Positions 8,016 to 16,732 of a stretch of 64,000 bases of DNA are shown in pieces. Every line of letters starts with the position of its first letter. Within the stretch, counting starts at the first letter, position 1. The stretch comes from Ogataea parapolymorpha DL-1 (Eukaryota > Ascomycota > Pichiomycetes > Pichiales > Pichiaceae): the NCBI RefSeq assembly GCF_000187245.1, contig NC_027860.1, positions 62,001-126,000 on the forward strand, in the 5' to 3' direction. Both the position numbers and the translations under genes were made by a program. The notes beneath the pieces are model-generated. The model was given only the letters and a program-made list of their open reading frames with translations, was not told the origin of the DNA and did no database searches.

Positions 8016-10502
8016 ATGGTTTCTCCTATCCTTGTGAGCGTTGCTCAACCAAGGGACGTTTTGAGCGTGCCGTTTGTGAGCGAGGTCCTTGTCTCGCTCA
8101 AGGCGGCTGCCGCTGTGCAGGAAATTGTCGCGCTGGCTAAAGAGTATTTAGGCCAGATCTATGTCGACTGGACTCTGGGGTCTGCGGAAAATGATAACGA
8201 AATAGACATCGTTCTGGCTCTTTTGAACAACGGCGTGTCCGGTCTTTTTGTCACCTCTGCTGTTGCAGAGCAGATCAGAAACCGTGTTCCCAACGCCAGA
8301 CTGGTCATCAAGGATGGAAAAGATGCTGCCGAGAATATCTGTGTTTTTGGTGAGACTGAAGTGAAAATTGGAAAAAGAAGAGTCTTTGGTTATTTTGAAC
8401 AGCCACTCCAGCAGATCGCCAGAGGCTACACTGCTGTTATTGAGCTTGATCAGCTGACTAAGGAGTACGAAAACGCGGGCACCAAAACGCCGTTTGTGGA
8501 GTGCTATGTCGCTGCCATGAACACCGACAGACCAGATGGCTTATACACAACTCTTGTCACTGACAGCAGGAACCAGGCTCTTGGTTTGGTTTACTCGTCC
8601 AAGAAGTCCATTGCTGAGGCAATCAGGACTGGCTCCGGTGTCTACCAGTCCAGAAAGCACGGCTTGTGGTACAAGGGCCAGACATCGGGAGCCACGCAAA
8701 AATTGCTCCAGTTGGAGCTAGACTGCGATAGCGACTGTTTGAAGTTTGTTGTGGAACAGGCCGGTGCTGGTTTCTGCCACCTTGACACTGCTTCTTGTTT
8801 TGGCTCGTCCAAGGGTCTGGCAGCTCTGGAGGCCACTTTATGGGACCGCAAGGCAAATGCTCCTGAAGGCTCGTACACGAAGAGACTGTTTGAGGATGAG
8901 AAGCTGCTAAATGCCAAAATTAGGGAAGAGGCCGACGAGCTGGTGGAAGCCACCTCGAAGGACGAGATTGCGTGGGAGGCTGCCGATTTGGTCTACTTTG
9001 CGTTGGCCAGATGTGTGAAGTATGGTGTTTCGCTTGCAGACATTGAACGGAATTTGGACATCAAGGCCCTGAAGGTGACGAGACGTAAGGGCGACGCAAA
9101 GGCGAAGTATGTTGAGCAGGAGACTACGGAAAAAAAGCCAGAGGAGCCAAAGGAGCCAAAGGAGTCTGTGAATGGAGATGGCCGCATCGTGATGAACCGT
9201 GTGGATGCCACCACTGCCTCGAAAGAAGATATCGAAAAATGTCTTCAAAGACCAATCCAGAAGTCGGCAGATATCATGAACCTGGTTACGCCGATCGTCG
9301 AGAAAGTGAGAATAGAAGGAGACGCTGCGTTGGTGGAGCTGACAGCCAAGTTCGACAAGGTGCAGCTTAACTCTCCTGTTTTGAACGCTCCATTCCCAGC
9401 AGAAATGATGCACATTAGCGAAGACGTGCGCAAGGCCATTGACATCTCGTTTGCTAACATCAAGACCTTCCACGAAGCTCAGAATCAGGCAGAGACTCTG
9501 CGCGTGGAAACGTGTCCCGGCGTTGTGTGCTCGCGATTTGCGCGTCCGATCGAGCGTGTTGGCTGCTACATCCCCGGCGGAACTGCCGTGCTGCCGTCCA
9601 CGTCCCTTATGCTCTCTGTGCCTGCTCTCGTTGCCGGTTGCAAAGACATTGTGTTTGCCTCTCCTCCCGGCAAGGACGGCCGTCTGACGCCAGAGGTGGT
9701 CTATGTGGCGCACAAGGTGGGTGCCAAGTGCATTGTGCTTGCCGGAGGAGCCCAGGCAGTCGCCGCAATGGCGTACGGTACCGAGTCTGTGCCTAAATGT
9801 GACAAGATCATGGGTCCCGGAAACCAGTTTGTGACGGCAGCCAAGATGCTCGTTTCCAATGACTCCAACGCCATGTGTGCCATAGATATGCCTGCCGGGC
9901 CGTCCGAGGTGCTGGTTGTCGCCGACAAGTACGCCGACCCAGACTTTGTGGCCTCGGACCTGCTCTCGCAGGCAGAACACGGCGTGGACTCGCAGGTGAT
10001 ATTGATCGCCGTGGACATGACATCTGCCGAGATCGACAAGATCGACGAGGCCGTCCACCGCCAGGCGCTGCAGCTGCCGCGTGTCGAGATCGTGCGCCAG
10101 TGCATTGCCCACTCCACCACGATTATTGTGAACAGTTACGATGAGGCGTTCGACATGAGCAACAGATACGCTCCGGAGCACCTTATCCTGCAGATCCAGG
10201 ACGCCGAGAAATGGGTTGACAAGGTCGACAACGCTGGCTCTGTGTTTGTGGGTGCCTATTCGCCGGAAAGCTGCGGTGACTACTCCTCGGGAACCAATCA
10301 CACGCTGCCTACCTACGGCTACGCCAGAATGTACTCGGGAGTCAACACCACGACGTTCCAGAAATTCATTACATCGCAGGTGGTCACCAAGGAGGGTCTC
10401 AAGAGCATTGGTAAGGCCGTGATGGACCTGGCTGCCGTCGAGGGTCTCGACGCGCACCGCAACGCCGTCAAGATTAGAATGGAAAAACTTGGCTACATAT
10501 AG
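8016..10502 (+). CDS. HIS4: Trifunctional histidine biosynthesis enzyme
   Basis: 828 aa from the ATG at 8016, giving MVSPIL as in other HIS4 proteins. An in-frame ATG at 7956 would add 20 residues, and the frame stays open to a TTG at 7905. Three activities are fused. They are PRA-cyclohydrolase (RTDRPDGLYTTLV, DCDSDCLKFVVEQAG), PRA-pyrophosphatase (IREEADELVEAT, WEAADLVYFALAR), and a C-terminal histidinol dehydrogenase from ~390 (GPGNQFVTAAK, AGPSEVLVVAD, QAEHGVDSQV). The enzyme carries out steps 2, 3 and the last two oxidations of histidine synthesis. Two TGACTCA sites in the 107-bp gap after RAD16 imply general amino acid control. Confidence 0.95.
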   Translation: MVSPILVSVAQPRDVLSVPFVSEVLVSLKAAAAVQEIVALAKEYLGQIYVDWTLGSAENDNEIDIVLALLNNGVSGLFVTSAVAEQIRNRVPNARLVIKDGKDAAENICVFGETEVKIGKRRVFGYFEQPLQQIARGYTAVIELDQLTKEYENAGTKTPFVECYVAAMNTDRPDGLYTTLVTDSRNQALGLVYSSKKSIAEAIRTGSGVYQSRKHGLWYKGQTSGATQKLLQLELDCDSDCLKFVVEQAGAGFCHLDTASCFGSSKGLAALEATLWDRKANAPEGSYTKRLFEDEKLLNAKIREEADELVEATSKDEIAWEAADLVYFALARCVKYGVSLADIERNLDIKALKVTRRKGDAKAKYVEQETTEKKPEEPKEPKESVNGDGRIVMNRVDATTASKEDIEKCLQRPIQKSADIMNLVTPIVEKVRIEGDAALVELTAKFDKVQLNSPVLNAPFPAEMMHISEDVRKAIDISFANIKTFHEAQNQAETLRVETCPGVVCSRFARPIERVGCYIPGGTAVLPSTSLMLSVPALVAGCKDIVFASPPGKDGRLTPEVVYVAHKVGAKCIVLAGGAQAVAAMAYGTESVPKCDKIMGPGNQFVTAAKMLVSNDSNAMCAIDMPAGPSEVLVVADKYADPDFVASDLLSQAEHGVDSQVILIAVDMTSAEIDKIDEAVHRQALQLPRVEIVRQCIAHSTTIIVNSYDEAFDMSNRYAPEHLILQIQDAEKWVDKVDNAGSVFVGAYSPESCGDYSSGTNHTLPTYGYARMYSGVNTTTFQKFITSQVVTKEGLKSIGKAVMDLAAVEGLDAHRNAVKIRMEKLGYI

Positions 10503-10573
10503 CGTGACAATTATCACTGATTAAATAAAGCCACGACCCAAATAAATAATAAGTGCAATTAATTTTTAACACC

Positions 10574-11059
10574 ATGCTGACTGCTGTCCACCTGCTTGCT
10601 TACTCGTATGTTTTCGGAGCCACCTCGTTCCACTCATTCGTGTCCTCGGTCAGAGCGTTCAAGGTCCTGCCCCGCAAGGAGTTTGGCCTCCTGCAATCGA
10701 AGCTGTTCCCAATCCATTTCCTGACGCAGTCGATCGGCCCCGTGGTGGTCGGTCTCTCTGCACCATACACGATCCCAACCGTCGGAATTGCCTTGCTGGC
10801 CGCCTCGTCGCTCTCCGGTCTCACCAATTACTTGTGGCTGCTGCCGGTGTGCAACCGTCTGAAGACCGAACGGTTTGCGCTCGAGGACCTGCCAGAGAGC
10901 GAGAGAACTCCCGAGACCAACGAAAAAATCGCTGCCTTGACCAAACAGTTTGGCAAGTACCACGGAATCAGCCTCGTGTTCAACACTCTGAGCGTCCTTA
11001 CCCTGGCTGCCTACTCTTATGTGTTCAGCACGCAATTCCTGGTCAGAGCCCTTAAATAG
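10574..11059 (+). CDS. Small TMEM205-like (DUF4149) membrane protein
   Basis: 161 aa. There are about four hydrophobic segments: residues 1-20, 55-80, 85-105 and a C-terminal one near 140. The start MLTAVHLLAYSYVFGATSFH and the following FHSFVSSVRAFKVLP pattern match the TMEM205-like family of small multispan proteins, whose function in fungi is not settled. The frame is open from a GTG at 10553, but the first ATG is at 10574. It lies 71 bp after HIS4 in tandem and is convergent with the NDUFAF3-like gene. Confidence 0.75.
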   Translation: MLTAVHLLAYSYVFGATSFHSFVSSVRAFKVLPRKEFGLLQSKLFPIHFLTQSIGPVVVGLSAPYTIPTVGIALLAASSLSGLTNYLWLLPVCNRLKTERFALEDLPESERTPETNEKIAALTKQFGKYHGISLVFNTLSVLTLAAYSYVFSTQFLVRALK

Positions 11060-11075
11060 TTGTTTCGCGCGTCGT

Positions 11076-11612
11076 TCAGAACACCGATGGAAATATGAGT
11101 GCCCCCACCTGTTTTGGAGAACGTTCCGTAGCCAGAAGATCGTAGCTGAGCACTGCGCTCTTGGTGTCGCCTACTTCTAGCATGATTCCCAACTCGGCAA
11201 AGCGTCTTTTCGTGTCTGGGTCCAACATCCGGCTGCTTCCCCCAAGACCCAGCACAAACAGCTCGGGTTTTGGGTAGAGCGCCTCTAACAACGTAAAGAG
11301 CTCAGTAGTCGTCAGATCCAATGGGCCTTTTTTGCTGATGGACTTTGTGTTGAGCTCGAATATCTGGTTATCCAACAACAAAGCAGCAACAAGGGTCCCT
11401 TGCTTGTTGGGCGATCGCACAACCTTCATGTTGGAAAAGATGATCGAGTCCTTAGAGATCATCTCAATATTGTTCTCTGGGACTGCAGAGGAGCCCAAAA
11501 CGTCCAGGTTGGCCAGGTTGTTGCCCACATTGGCTGGCCCAAACGACGAGCGTGCCCTCACACAGCTTCTTTGCAGATGTAAGGCCAGAATCCTCCCCGT
11601 AGCCAGATTCAT
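11076..11612 (-). CDS. NDUFAF3/Mth938-domain protein, complex I assembly factor
   Basis: 178 aa. A short, Arg-rich, acid-free N-terminus (LATGRILALHLQRSCVRARS) looks like a mitochondrial presequence. The remaining ~120 residues show the Mth938 fold signature: a hydrophobic strand, then LTTTELFTLLEALYPKPELF, FVLGLGGSSRMLDPDTKRRF and a LEVGDTKSAVLSYDLLATE ending. In animals NDUFAF3 helps assemble the peripheral arm of NADH:ubiquinone oxidoreductase. Its presence fits a yeast that retains complex I. ATG at 11612; the gene is divergent from mL43 across 88 bp. Confidence 0.8.
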   Translation of the reverse strand: MNLATGRILALHLQRSCVRARSSFGPANVGNNLANLDVLGSSAVPENNIEMISKDSIIFSNMKVVRSPNKQGTLVAALLLDNQIFELNTKSISKKGPLDLTTTELFTLLEALYPKPELFVLGLGGSSRMLDPDTKRRFAELGIMLEVGDTKSAVLSYDLLATERSPKQVGALIFPSVF

Positions 11613-11700
11613 GATTATCAGATATTCCCCTCTATTTCGTGTTACCCGACTTCAAATTATCTGAACTGAAAATTCTTGATTTTTTCAATAATTCACCTAC

Positions 11701-12126
11701 ATGGCCGGAATCAACATACTCCAGCAGGTGTCTAAGGCCAGGAACGGCGTGGGTGCCTTTGTCCATCCATGCCGTAAAATTATCATTACCTATTGCAACT
11801 TTGGTGGCTCGTCAAAAGGCACTAGAGACTTCCTGAGAAATAGACTTAAAACATTTGCCCAACAATATCCACAGATCCAATTTCATATCTTGCAAAAACC
11901 AGGATTTCACCCTGTCTTGCGAGCACAGTATACTGACGGGCTGGAAAAACAGATATGCACCCGTAAGTGGAACGTTGACGTTGTCGAAAACAAGCTGAAA
12001 CTGCTTATCAACTCTAGCGGAAGAAAACTCAGCAAGCCTAAACAGTTTGTCAAGTCGCTCAACAAGTCTGTCAGAGGCATCTGGTCTCCATTCCATGTGG
12101 ACCCATCGCAAAGATACAAAGTTTGA
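11701..12126 (+). CDS. MRPL51: Mitochondrial large ribosomal subunit protein mL43
   Basis: 141 aa. The thioredoxin-like L51/S25/CI-B8 fold is evident: GAFVHPCRKIIITYCNFGGS, the SKGTRDFLRN helix start and the strand FAQQYPQIQFHIL, followed by a basic C-terminal extension (GRKLSKPKQFVKSLNKSVRG). S. cerevisiae MRPL51 has the same size (140 aa). It is a component of the mitochondrial 54S subunit. The gene ends 16 bp from the convergent BIK1. Confidence 0.9.
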   Translation: MAGINILQQVSKARNGVGAFVHPCRKIIITYCNFGGSSKGTRDFLRNRLKTFAQQYPQIQFHILQKPGFHPVLRAQYTDGLEKQICTRKWNVDVVENKLKLLINSSGRKLSKPKQFVKSLNKSVRGIWSPFHVDPSQRYKV

Positions 12127-12142
12127 TGTACATAGTAATATA

Positions 12143-13261
12143 TTAGAACATGACGTTTTCGTAGGGACACTCGACACTCTCATGGCCCTCGCGCTCGCAT
12201 AGCCCGCACCATTTTGCCCGGCCTGCCGCAGGATCGTTGTGCACTGCAGGCGTGGCAATCAGCTCTCCATCTTTGACGAGTGGCTCCGACACAGTGCTTG
12301 GTTTTTTCTCGCTCTGCTCTTTCAAAAGAGCATACTTGGCTTGCAGCTCATTAAGCTCATTCTCAAGCCTTTCATACTTTTCCCTGGCCGAATCGTTGGA
12401 AGAGACAAACTGTGATTTTTCGCCCATGAGCGCCTCGTGGGCCTTCTGCAGTTCGTCGTAAGCTTTCCTCAGATCTTCCAAAGCTTTGGCCGTCTCTGCG
12501 TTCTCCTGTTTCAACCTATCAGCCTCCTCCCTTGCCTCGTCACGTTCCCTTCGCACCTCTACATTTTCCTGTTTCAAACTTGCCTGTTCATGCTCTAGCG
12601 TTCGATATCTTGTGTCCATCTCATCGTATTTCCTCTTAAGAGTCTCATAGTCACCATTTTCGGGTTGTATCTCTTTTTTCGTTTCCAACTCGCGCAAACG
12701 TTGTAGATATATTTCCTCATTTTCTTGTGCCTGCTGCTCTAGCGTCTCTACAGCCTCGATCAGTTCCTTGATCTGAGTATCAGTATTAGTCTTGAATCTT
12801 TCAAATCTCGCGTCTTTCATCTTCAGCTCATTCTGGTTTTCGGTCAGAATGGCCTCAAATGTGTCCACTGTTGTTTGCAGCTCCTCCAAAATGCGATTTC
12901 GTTCCTGTAACTGCTGCTTGTACAGTCGATTTTGTTCGGTAAGCTCGCTGATCCTTTGATCAAGGTCGTGAGGAGCTTTGTTTGGAGAGTTTAACACAGA
13001 AGCCTGAGACACAGGCCTCAATGGAGAGGTATTCACTTGGACAAGCTTGTGGTATGGTAGAAACAGACCGCTTTTGGGAATTTTAGTCTTGAAATAAAAG
13101 ACACCATCCACATCCCCAGAGTTCTTGCCTTTACTTACGCTCTCACCAATAAGTTCAACACCAGCAAACGTGCCGCTCTTATTACGTACCCTCCCCACAT
13201 ATCTAACGTACGCTTCGCCTCCTCCAGGTATGACAACTCGATGACCCACTTGTATTGACAT
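12143..13261 (-). CDS. BIK1: CAP-Gly microtubule plus-end protein, Bik1/CLIP-170 family
   Basis: 372 aa from the ATG at 13261; the frame runs back to a TTG at 13294. The N-terminal CAP-Gly domain (residues 1-75) contains GHRVVIPGGGEAYVRYVGRV and GKNSGDVDGVFYF. A long coiled coil follows (about 95-330, heptads such as EQNRLYKQQLQERNRILEEL). A C-terminal zinc knuckle (CGLCEREGHESVEC, near 350-363) is next to the acidic/aromatic end, as in Bik1 and CLIP-170. It tracks plus ends and helps dynein loading, spindle positioning and nuclear fusion. Confidence 0.9.
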   Translation of the reverse strand: MSIQVGHRVVIPGGGEAYVRYVGRVRNKSGTFAGVELIGESVSKGKNSGDVDGVFYFKTKIPKSGLFLPYHKLVQVNTSPLRPVSQASVLNSPNKAPHDLDQRISELTEQNRLYKQQLQERNRILEELQTTVDTFEAILTENQNELKMKDARFERFKTNTDTQIKELIEAVETLEQQAQENEEIYLQRLRELETKKEIQPENGDYETLKRKYDEMDTRYRTLEHEQASLKQENVEVRRERDEAREEADRLKQENAETAKALEDLRKAYDELQKAHEALMGEKSQFVSSNDSAREKYERLENELNELQAKYALLKEQSEKKPSTVSEPLVKDGELIATPAVHNDPAAGRAKWCGLCEREGHESVECPYENVMF

Positions 13262-13324
13262 GTTTAGTAAATAAATAAAACAGATCGGGTGCAAAGATGT
13301 ATTTTTTTACAGCTATGTATGTAA

Positions 13325-14059
13325 TCAGGCTTCAGTTGCAGAAGCACTGTAGTACCTTTCTGCAATTTCCTTCTCAACCAAATGGGTCCCATTAAGCTGA
13401 TTGCCGATTGTCAACCACCCAGGCCGAGTATTGTGCTGCCGTCCAAAAATTTCTAGTTTCCTCGTTCCAGGCCCTACCATGCGCTCGACCATTCCATATA
13501 TTTCATCTGGCTTCCTGGAGGTTTCCCTTGTGGAAGAAATCAAAATTTGCGGATCTATGCATTTGTTGATCCATTTTGGATTTCCTTTGAGGCCCACGAG
13601 CAAGTGTTCTTTTGAGTGATTGAGCCAATGACCGGTTCTTCCTGTACTGATGGTTCTGACCAATTGGTTTGTCTTCACCCATGTGATCTGATTGACCACC
13701 TGATACCCCCATTTTTTCAGAAAGTCGCGACCGGTCTCAATGGTTCTTCCTGTAACCCAAAGAAGAAATAGGCCCTCTTTCTGTAGCTTGTCCATCCGGA
13801 TTTGAAGCAAATCAGAGTCTGTCAAGCTGGAGTAATTAAGGTTCATATGGATGGTCCAGCTTGGATCTGCAATGATAAGAGCAAAATCATCACCCAGAAT
13901 ACTGAAGTCAAGCTTCGTGACGTCGCAATTGATCCATTGAGCCGGCAATTCCGGCCTCGTGGCAGGAGAAATGGCCTCTCCCCTGGTAAAGTCTGAGATC
14001 TGCATCGATTTGTTGATGTTTTTATTGTGCTGAGCAGTTTTTTTTGGAGGCACTGTCAT
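13325..14059 (-). CDS. IME4: MT-A70 m6A methyltransferase, C-terminal catalytic part of a frame-broken gene
   Basis: 244 aa from the ATG at 14059. It covers the MT-A70 catalytic domain: QWINCDVTKLDFSILG, then DPSW at the position of the catalytic DPPW, then LFLLWVTGRTIETGRDFL, WVKTNQLVRTISTGRTGHWL and NHSKEHLLVGLKGNP. All but the DPPW motif are close to METTL3/Ime4. The N-terminal half is encoded just upstream in another frame, and the frames overlap at 14022-14059 around an A8 run (14038-14045). One base fewer there would fuse them into a full-length Ime4-like protein of about 550 aa. Ime4 methylates mRNA adenosines during meiosis. Translation from 14059 alone would lack the zinc-finger region. 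Confidence 0.85.
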   Translation of the reverse strand: MTVPPKKTAQHNKNINKSMQISDFTRGEAISPATRPELPAQWINCDVTKLDFSILGDDFALIIADPSWTIHMNLNYSSLTDSDLLQIRMDKLQKEGLFLLWVTGRTIETGRDFLKKWGYQVVNQITWVKTNQLVRTISTGRTGHWLNHSKEHLLVGLKGNPKWINKCIDPQILISSTRETSRKPDEIYGMVERMVGPGTRKLEIFGRQHNTRPGWLTIGNQLNGTHLVEKEIAERYYSASATEA

Positions 14060-14999
14060 CTTGAGGCATTAATTGCCCATAATGAACGTACCTGCACGAC
14101 GACATTTTGTGACAAGTGTCAAGGTACGAGCAGTCCCCTAATTTGGTGTCCGTCTGCGACTGTATGATGGGGATGAAATGAATTTTCTGGTTCACGCATC
14201 TTGCTAGTTCGGTGTACGTGTCGCTGGACCCAGTTTCCAGCTTCAATCGATCATTCAGCTTTGCTAAATTTAGCTTGCAATAATTCGTTGCTCTGTCAAA
14301 GGATGTTAGTGGTATCAAGAGCTGTGCGTGTCTGGGATCGTCGCAGCAGTCGAAAAACGGCTTGATGGGAGTTCTCAGCTTTGCCCTCTCCTTTGCCAAT
14401 ATATGTGACCCTGCTGGAACAGAAAGCAGCAGACTGAGTTGTTCCAGTCTTTTGGATCTCGATGTCGTTGTATAAATGTCTTCGATGTCGAGAGGACTCA
14501 GTCCTGCGTACAGGTCACTCACGGCTCTTTTTGACTTGACAGGTGGACGGTCCACGAGCTCCATCAACAAGTCTAGTCTCTCTTCTTTATCCCTGGGAAC
14601 TTCTCTTTGTGCCGCCAATCTGAGCCTTGACAAGGGTAGGGGAGGTGTCTTTGGTGGCTCAACAGGCGGATTTGACGACAACTTCACTTGTTTATATATC
14701 AGATTTAAGGCCAGTCGATCGATGTGGGTGATCTTACTGAAGCATTTGAAGGGGTCCTCATATGTCAATGACAATGCGTTTGCAGGCAAACAGGTGAAGG
14801 CGTTGTGGATACATATCTCGTTCAATTTTTGCAGACATTTGACGAATTGCAACCAAGACACTTTATCCTTGCCTTTCACCTGACAAGACGCAATGAAGCA
14901 GAAGTATATCTCGGCAATGGATCCTTCAACTGGAGGCTCGATGAGCAGATAATTCCAGTCGATAAGAAATTTGAGCACCTCGTTTGTTTTCTTGTCCAT
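14022..14999 (-). CDS. IME4: IME4/METTL3-like N-terminal part, frame-broken
   Basis: 325 aa. Most of it is poorly conserved, but the end (GDCSYLDTCHKMSSCRYVHY) is the Cys/His RNA-binding motif that in METTL3 and plant MTA lies about 40 residues before the catalytic domain. The frame stops at 14022 soon after this motif. The catalytic half continues in the +1 frame from the overlap. I read the two as one gene, 13325-14999. Either the sequence has one extra A in the A8 run, or the ribosome/polymerase slips there, or the gene is a recent pseudogene. ATG at 14999 precedes MDKKTNEVLK. Confidence 0.75.
   Translation of the reverse strand: MDKKTNEVLKFLIDWNYLLIEPPVEGSIAEIYFCFIASCQVKGKDKVSWLQFVKCLQKLNEICIHNAFTCLPANALSLTYEDPFKCFSKITHIDRLALNLIYKQVKLSSNPPVEPPKTPPLPLSRLRLAAQREVPRDKEERLDLLMELVDRPPVKSKRAVSDLYAGLSPLDIEDIYTTTSRSKRLEQLSLLLSVPAGSHILAKERAKLRTPIKPFFDCCDDPRHAQLLIPLTSFDRATNYCKLNLAKLNDRLKLETGSSDTYTELARCVNQKIHFIPIIQSQTDTKLGDCSYLDTCHKMSSCRYVHYGQLMPQDDSASKKNCSAQ
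14038..14045 (-). other. A8 homopolymer at the IME4 frame break
   Basis: Eight T on the plus strand (A8 in the mRNA). Upstream frame reads tcc aaa aaa aac, downstream frame reads cca aaa aaa act. Removing one A joins the two frames seamlessly. Confidence 0.75.
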
Positions 15000-15271
15000 T
15001 TCGACAATTTTCTTTCGAGGGTCGGCCCTTCTTTATAAATTTAGGGATTGATTTATTTTTCAACACGACTGTCAAAAGTGACGGGTAAGATATAAAGGAC
15101 GCCATAACCACGGAATACCAAACGGCCACAAATATGCCGTACGTGGGCATTTATGAAAGGAATATGTTGTCCACCTAATCGGCGTTTGCATTGCAGACTT
15201 TTTCAATTCAGCAGAACATGAAATCTACAACATATATATCTCACCGGTTCCTGTAATTAGGCAACTGAGGT

Positions 15272-16507
15272 ATGATTTTGTCGATAGTTGCAGTTCTGGT
15301 CTATATTATAAGCTATACGAGTGCCGCTGCAGAGTCCGAATCTCTGGCAAACAATAGACGGTCGCTGTACAGGGAGTACAAGAATCAGCTGGATGCTTCA
15401 TTAGAGAAACTGCCTTCAGGAAGTACACTGGACGATGAAGAGCTATACAATGACTATATAAAACAGCTTGCTGGCTATTGCCAGGTTTCTTACTGTCTGA
15501 ATGACGAAGGAGGACTCGCTGAGCTCAAGGACAATGAGTTTGTTTTTCCCGATAAGCTGGTTCCCTATACACCGATTAATTACAAGGAAAAATACCTGGA
15601 TAGCTCGGGACATACAAACATTCGATACAATCTCACAAAGCTTTTTGACAACGTGGAGGAACCAGGAAGAATTATTACCCATGGTGGGGGTGAAGGCTAC
15701 ATGCTGCTTGACCATAAGTTGCGTACGATCAACATCGTGTTCCGAGGCACACGAGAATTTTCACAATGGTACACTAATCTCCATTTTAAGCCTGGTAGAT
15801 ACCGACCCGTTATGAACAGCTCGGAATATTGGGACCAAATCAATTATGTCCACAAAAATGTGCTTCAGGAAAATATGGCACAAAATATGGAGCATCACAA
15901 TTACTTTGACTGCTCTCTCTCCTACGCACATGCAGGATTTACCTACGTTGCACGCGGGATGGCCTTGCAAGTTCATAATGAACTCTTCAAATGGCTGCAA
16001 GAATTTCCAGATTACAAAGTTCTAGTCACGGGACATTCCATGGGAGGAGCTCTCGCTCAGCTGACGTCTTTGGACTTACATATTCTTGGAATAGACAATC
16101 TTATGGTTAGCTTCAATGCTCCTTCAGTGTTTTCTCACACATTGGCAGCGGCATACAACAATTTGGTGGACCAGTCTTCCAATTCTGCTGCTCTACGAGT
16201 TTACCACTTCTACGACCTTGTTCCGCGCATTCTCCCGTACTCGCTCTACAGACATGTCGGTGTTCCAATTGTTACGTTCAAACGTGAATTGCCGCACGCT
16301 CATACAGACTTCCGTGTTACTTCCAATAGCAGACTACATGGTAGCAGCCATGAATTCGAGCCCGCGGATATTGACGAGACCACATCCTTTCTCGCCCAAG
16401 GCATCAAGGATTATTTGAAGGAGCTTTGGCGTCGCAGACCAGAAATACTTGACCCCTTTTATCACCGACACCTGGTGGTGTTTTTCTCGGCCTGTAATGA
16501 CTGCTGA
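15272..16507 (+). CDS. Secreted class 3 (fungal) lipase
   Basis: 411 aa. The N-terminal hydrophobic segment MILSIVAVLVYIISYTSAAA is a signal peptide. The class 3 lipase core holds INIVFRGT (about 155), the nucleophile elbow GHSMGGALAQ with Ser near 255, and later candidate Asp (YDLVPRILP) and His (the SRLHGSSHEF region). Several N-glycosylation sequons are present. It resembles the yeast YJR107W type of lipases acting on triacylglycerols or lysophospholipids. A TATA-like element lies about 40 bp before the ATG (catatatatctc). The upstream 272 bp are shared with the divergent IME4. Confidence 0.85.
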   Translation: MILSIVAVLVYIISYTSAAAESESLANNRRSLYREYKNQLDASLEKLPSGSTLDDEELYNDYIKQLAGYCQVSYCLNDEGGLAELKDNEFVFPDKLVPYTPINYKEKYLDSSGHTNIRYNLTKLFDNVEEPGRIITHGGGEGYMLLDHKLRTINIVFRGTREFSQWYTNLHFKPGRYRPVMNSSEYWDQINYVHKNVLQENMAQNMEHHNYFDCSLSYAHAGFTYVARGMALQVHNELFKWLQEFPDYKVLVTGHSMGGALAQLTSLDLHILGIDNLMVSFNAPSVFSHTLAAAYNNLVDQSSNSAALRVYHFYDLVPRILPYSLYRHVGVPIVTFKRELPHAHTDFRVTSNSRLHGSSHEFEPADIDETTSFLAQGIKDYLKELWRRRPEILDPFYHRHLVVFFSACNDC

Positions 16508-16732
16508 GTAAATAGTTTCAAGTTCAAAAATACACCTCGCACCGAGATCTAATGTTTACAAAATAAATTCATAACAAAACTGATAGCCTCAAAACAACAA
16601 GAACGCTGCAGCACTCAACGGGTCTTTCTTATACTACAAGTGTATTATTAGCATTTTTGAGTTTATTTACGGAATAAACTCCTGTCATATATTCAACAGT
16701 GCGCGTTTCCAGGTGTACAGATCTGACTGATC

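Noticed and set aside
8907..10517. 536-codon open frame on the strand opposite HIS4
   Set aside because: It lies entirely antisense to well-conserved HIS4 domains, its composition (very high His, Arg and Gly) is not protein-like, and it matches no family. It is a codon-bias shadow.
13983..14091. An intron joining the two IME4 halves (GTACGT at 14091, acceptor CCAG at 13983)
   Set aside because: It restores frame, but it would delete the conserved YVHY residues of the zinc-finger motif and has no YTAAC-type branch site.
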